This document shows positions 62,070 through 64,000 of a stretch of DNA of 64,000 nt, piece by piece. Source of the DNA: Sphingobium sp. AP50 (GTDB lineage: Bacteria > Pseudomonadota > Alphaproteobacteria > Sphingomonadales > Sphingomonadaceae); assembly GCF_900109095.1 (NCBI RefSeq), contig NZ_FNYZ01000006.1, positions 62,001 to 126,000 on the forward strand, written 5' to 3'. The first letter of the stretch is position 1, and each line of letters begins with the position of its first letter. A program made the position numbers and the translations under genes. The notes beneath the pieces are model-generated. The model was given only the letters and a program-made list of their open reading frames with translations. It ran no database searches and was not told the DNA's origin.

Positions 62070-63392
62070 TCATTCCGGTATCCGGCGAAAGGGCTGGCGC
62101 CGCCAGTAAGCGAGCGAGCGCCACGCCCATTCCATCGGCCCGCTGATGAAAAAGCGGGTCCAGATATTCGCCACCAGCAACAGCAGCAAGGCGATGCCGG
62201 TGGCCCAGACCCAGAGCGTCGCCCAGCCGAACACGCCCTTCAATCCCACAGCAGCGGGCGAGAAGAGGATGTTGATGCCGATGATCTGCTCCAGGAAATA
62301 GAGCGAGAAGGCAACCTGCCCGGCTGCCACGAACGGCTTCAATATCGCATGGCTGACGCGGAACCGCACCAGCAGGTTGACCAGCGCGACATGGCCCAGC
62401 GACACCGCGATCCGCGCATATTCGCCGGTGATCCAGATGGTCTTGGGAATGGGCTGGAACGCCAGCATCTCCATCACGCCCAGCGCGCGGGCGCCAAGGC
62501 CGAAGCCATAGGTCATCAGCGCCATGATCAGGTAGAAGCGGGTCGATCGCTGCCCCTGAATGATGCCCATCTTCCATAAGGCAATGCCGATCAGCATCGC
62601 GCAAAAGGCTTCGGCCACGCCAATATAGATGGCACCCTTGGCCGCGAAAGTCAGCCAGGCGCCCCAGAGATAGGTCGCATAGCCGACATAGCTGCCGCTG
62701 CGCGCCTTGCTTTCCGCCTCAGCCTTTTCTTTGGTTTCCTTGTCGATCCTGAAGCGGTCCAGTTTCTTCTTCCACGCCTCCAGCGCGGCCTTGTCCGCCT
62801 TGTCCAGCGGCTTGCCCTGCGCCTGATGCTGCTGCGCCGTCTGGACGCTGGCGACGAGTGATACGCGCTCGACATATTGGACGGTGGCAAAGATGCCGAT
62901 GGCCGTGGCGAAGAGCAGGCCCAGCGGGATCAGCGACCGCGGCCGCAAATGGCGGAAAGGAAAGAGGAACAGCGCGGCCAGCGCATAGACATGCAAGATA
63001 TCGCCCGGCCAGAGCAGCAGGAAGACGTCGATCAGTCCGAACAACAGCAGCCATAATGCCCGGCGGATATAGAGGTCGGCAACCGCGACCGGCCCGTCCG
63101 GCTTCATCGCCTTGGCCGCCAACACCATCAGCGCCGCGCCGAACAGGAATTCCAGCAGGCCGCGCTGTGTCCCTTCCCAGAATATCTGGATGATGCTCCA
63201 GGCGGTACGGTCGGCCGGCGCCCAGCCGATCTGGCGGAAATCGCGCAGCATCAATTCGCTGGGCCCCGCCATGAAGGGCAGGTTCATCGTGAAGATGCCC
63301 AGGATCGCAATGCCGCGTAATATGTCGAGAACCTCGATACGCGCCTTGCCGCGCACCGGATTGAGCAGGACTTCCCCCGTCGTCGTCGCCAT
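62070..63392 (-). CDS. DUF418-family membrane protein
   Basis: 440-aa polytopic membrane protein, about ten helices. The N-terminal RIEVLDILRGIAILGIFTMNLP and LPFMAGPS region, a highly charged cytoplasmic-type insert (about residues 195-235, rich in Lys/Asp/Glu), and the C-terminal DUF418 domain (GQVAFSLYFLEQIIG, FFISGPMEWAWRSLAYW) define the family, which is related to YeiB and to acyltransferase-type membrane proteins. Function unknown. It converges on the methyltransferase with a 3-bp gap. Confidence 0.9.
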   Translation of the reverse strand: MATTTGEVLLNPVRGKARIEVLDILRGIAILGIFTMNLPFMAGPSELMLRDFRQIGWAPADRTAWSIIQIFWEGTQRGLLEFLFGAALMVLAAKAMKPDGPVAVADLYIRRALWLLLFGLIDVFLLLWPGDILHVYALAALFLFPFRHLRPRSLIPLGLLFATAIGIFATVQYVERVSLVASVQTAQQHQAQGKPLDKADKAALEAWKKKLDRFRIDKETKEKAEAESKARSGSYVGYATYLWGAWLTFAAKGAIYIGVAEAFCAMLIGIALWKMGIIQGQRSTRFYLIMALMTYGFGLGARALGVMEMLAFQPIPKTIWITGEYARIAVSLGHVALVNLLVRFRVSHAILKPFVAAGQVAFSLYFLEQIIGINILFSPAAVGLKGVFGWATLWVWATGIALLLLLVANIWTRFFISGPMEWAWRSLAYWRRQPFRRIPE

Positions 63393-63444
63393 GCATGCCT
63401 CCCCCCGGAAGATGGAGGGAGGCTATGCCTGTTGCGTCATGACG

Positions 63445-64000
63445 TCAATCGGCAGGACCACCGGCATGTTCGGCCAGGAAATGCTCGATCGTCTTCCACA
63501 GATGGACGCTGATGCCGGGGCCGCCGACGCGGTGGGTCTGGCCCGGATAGGCCATCATCTCGAACGGCACGGCCGCGCCCTGCATCTTCGCCATCAGCGC
63601 GGTGGCATTGTCGAACACGACATTGTCGTCGGACATGCCATGGATCAACAGCAGCGGATCGGCGATCTTCACCGCCTCATCCACCGCGCCCGACGCTGGG
63701 TAAGCGCTGGCCTTGTCCTGCGGCTGGCCCAGATAGCGTTCGGTATAATGGGTGTCGTACAACTGCCATTTCGTCACCGGTGCACCCGCGACGGCCGCGG
63801 CAAAGACGCCCGGCGCTTTTTCCAGCAGCTTGAGCGACATGTAACCGCCATAGGACCAGCCATAGGTGGCGATGCGCTTGGGATCGACAAAGGGCTGGGC
63901 CTTCAGCCATTCCACGCCCTTCAACTGGTCATCGACTTCCACCGTGCCCATGGCGTGATAGATGTGGTCCTCGAACGCCTTGCCGCGATCGGGCGTACCG
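63445..64000 (-). CDS. S9 prolyl oligopeptidase, DPP-IV-like (C-terminal part, runs off right edge)
   Basis: The reading frame is open to the window edge (GKAFEDHIYHAMGTVEV before the internal Met at 63951), so only the C-terminal 185 residues are present. Catalytic triad of an S9 serine peptidase: YGWSYGGYMS (Ser), HGMSDDNVVFDN (Asp) and YPGQTHRVGG (His). KAFEDHIYHAMGTVEVDDQLKGVEWL is typical of bacterial dipeptidyl peptidase IV. Probably a periplasmic enzyme removing X-Pro dipeptides; the signal peptide and beta-propeller lie outside the window. Confidence 0.9.
   Translation of the reverse strand, partial: GTPDRGKAFEDHIYHAMGTVEVDDQLKGVEWLKAQPFVDPKRIATYGWSYGGYMSLKLLEKAPGVFAAAVAGAPVTKWQLYDTHYTERYLGQPQDKASAYPASGAVDEAVKIADPLLLIHGMSDDNVVFDNATALMAKMQGAAVPFEMMAYPGQTHRVGGPGISVHLWKTIEHFLAEHAGGPAD

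Overview
The window is a 64 kb stretch of an ordinary, high-GC (about 60-65 %) chromosome from an alphaproteobacterium of the order Sphingomonadales, most likely a Sphingobium/Sphingomonas relative. The evidence is the gene order dusB-ntrB-ntrC-ntrY-ntrX-hfq-hflX, a fused ispDF, a double-domain Hfq of the kind known from Zymomonas and other sphingomonads, a DivL-type pseudo-histidine kinase next to tsaE-amgK-murU-addB-addA-trxA, and interspersed palindromic repeats of the 'gtcatcccc...' and 'ttcgacaagctcag' types. Coding density is very high. No prophage, insertion sequence, CRISPR array or plasmid function was seen.

Layout. 1-0.7 kb: 3' end of an alpha-ketoglutarate-type MFS permease. 0.85-2.7 kb: mazG converging on a D-lactate dehydrogenase. 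2.7-12.2 kb (minus strand): dusB, the two nitrogen two-component systems NtrBC and NtrYX, the tandem Hfq and HflX. 12.2-17.1 kb: ispDF-pncC (plus) facing a RatA/COQ10-like gene and lipA (minus), then carbonic anhydrase, a NYN-LOTUS ribonuclease-like protein and acylphosphatase. 17.2-20.9 kb: an arginine succinyltransferase operon (M20 hydrolase, astA, astB, small membrane protein). 21-24.3 kb: an unusual Phd-like/PAS fusion protein followed by a TadE-TadG pair. 24.3-26.8 kb: cobQ, three tandem tRNA-Arg(ACG) genes with a 131-bp period, and a membrane-anchored helix-hairpin-helix protein. 26.8-32.7 kb: pyruvate phosphate dikinase and glyQS.

32.8-39.6 kb: two tandem TraB/GumN-family exported proteins, a glycosyltransferase-like gene, a TbpB-like lipoprotein with a Pro-Thr tether, then argJ, an inositol-monophosphatase-family gene and a GST. 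39.6-52.6 kb (minus): ahcY, then the tightly overlapping run divL-tsaE-amgK-murU-addB-addA and trxA, linking cell-cycle signalling, tRNA t6A synthesis, cell-wall sugar recycling, double-strand-break repair and thiol redox. 52.7-55.5 kb: yqgE, a Prx5-type peroxiredoxin and AMP nucleosidase. 55.6-61.2 kb (minus): asd followed by a YjdF-like membrane protein, an alpha/beta hydrolase, a secreted M2 (ACE-type) peptidase and a diguanylate cyclase. 61.3-64 kb: a CmoB/DUF1698-like methyltransferase, a DUF418 membrane protein, and the C-terminal end of a DPP-IV-like S9 peptidase running off the right edge.

Most genes are core housekeeping. The points most worth a second look are the double Hfq, the Tyr-for-His DivL, the Phd-PAS fusion, the M20 hydrolase that may stand in for AstE, the mosaic and repeat-bearing glyS gene, and a hairpin that would hide the ldhA ribosome binding site.
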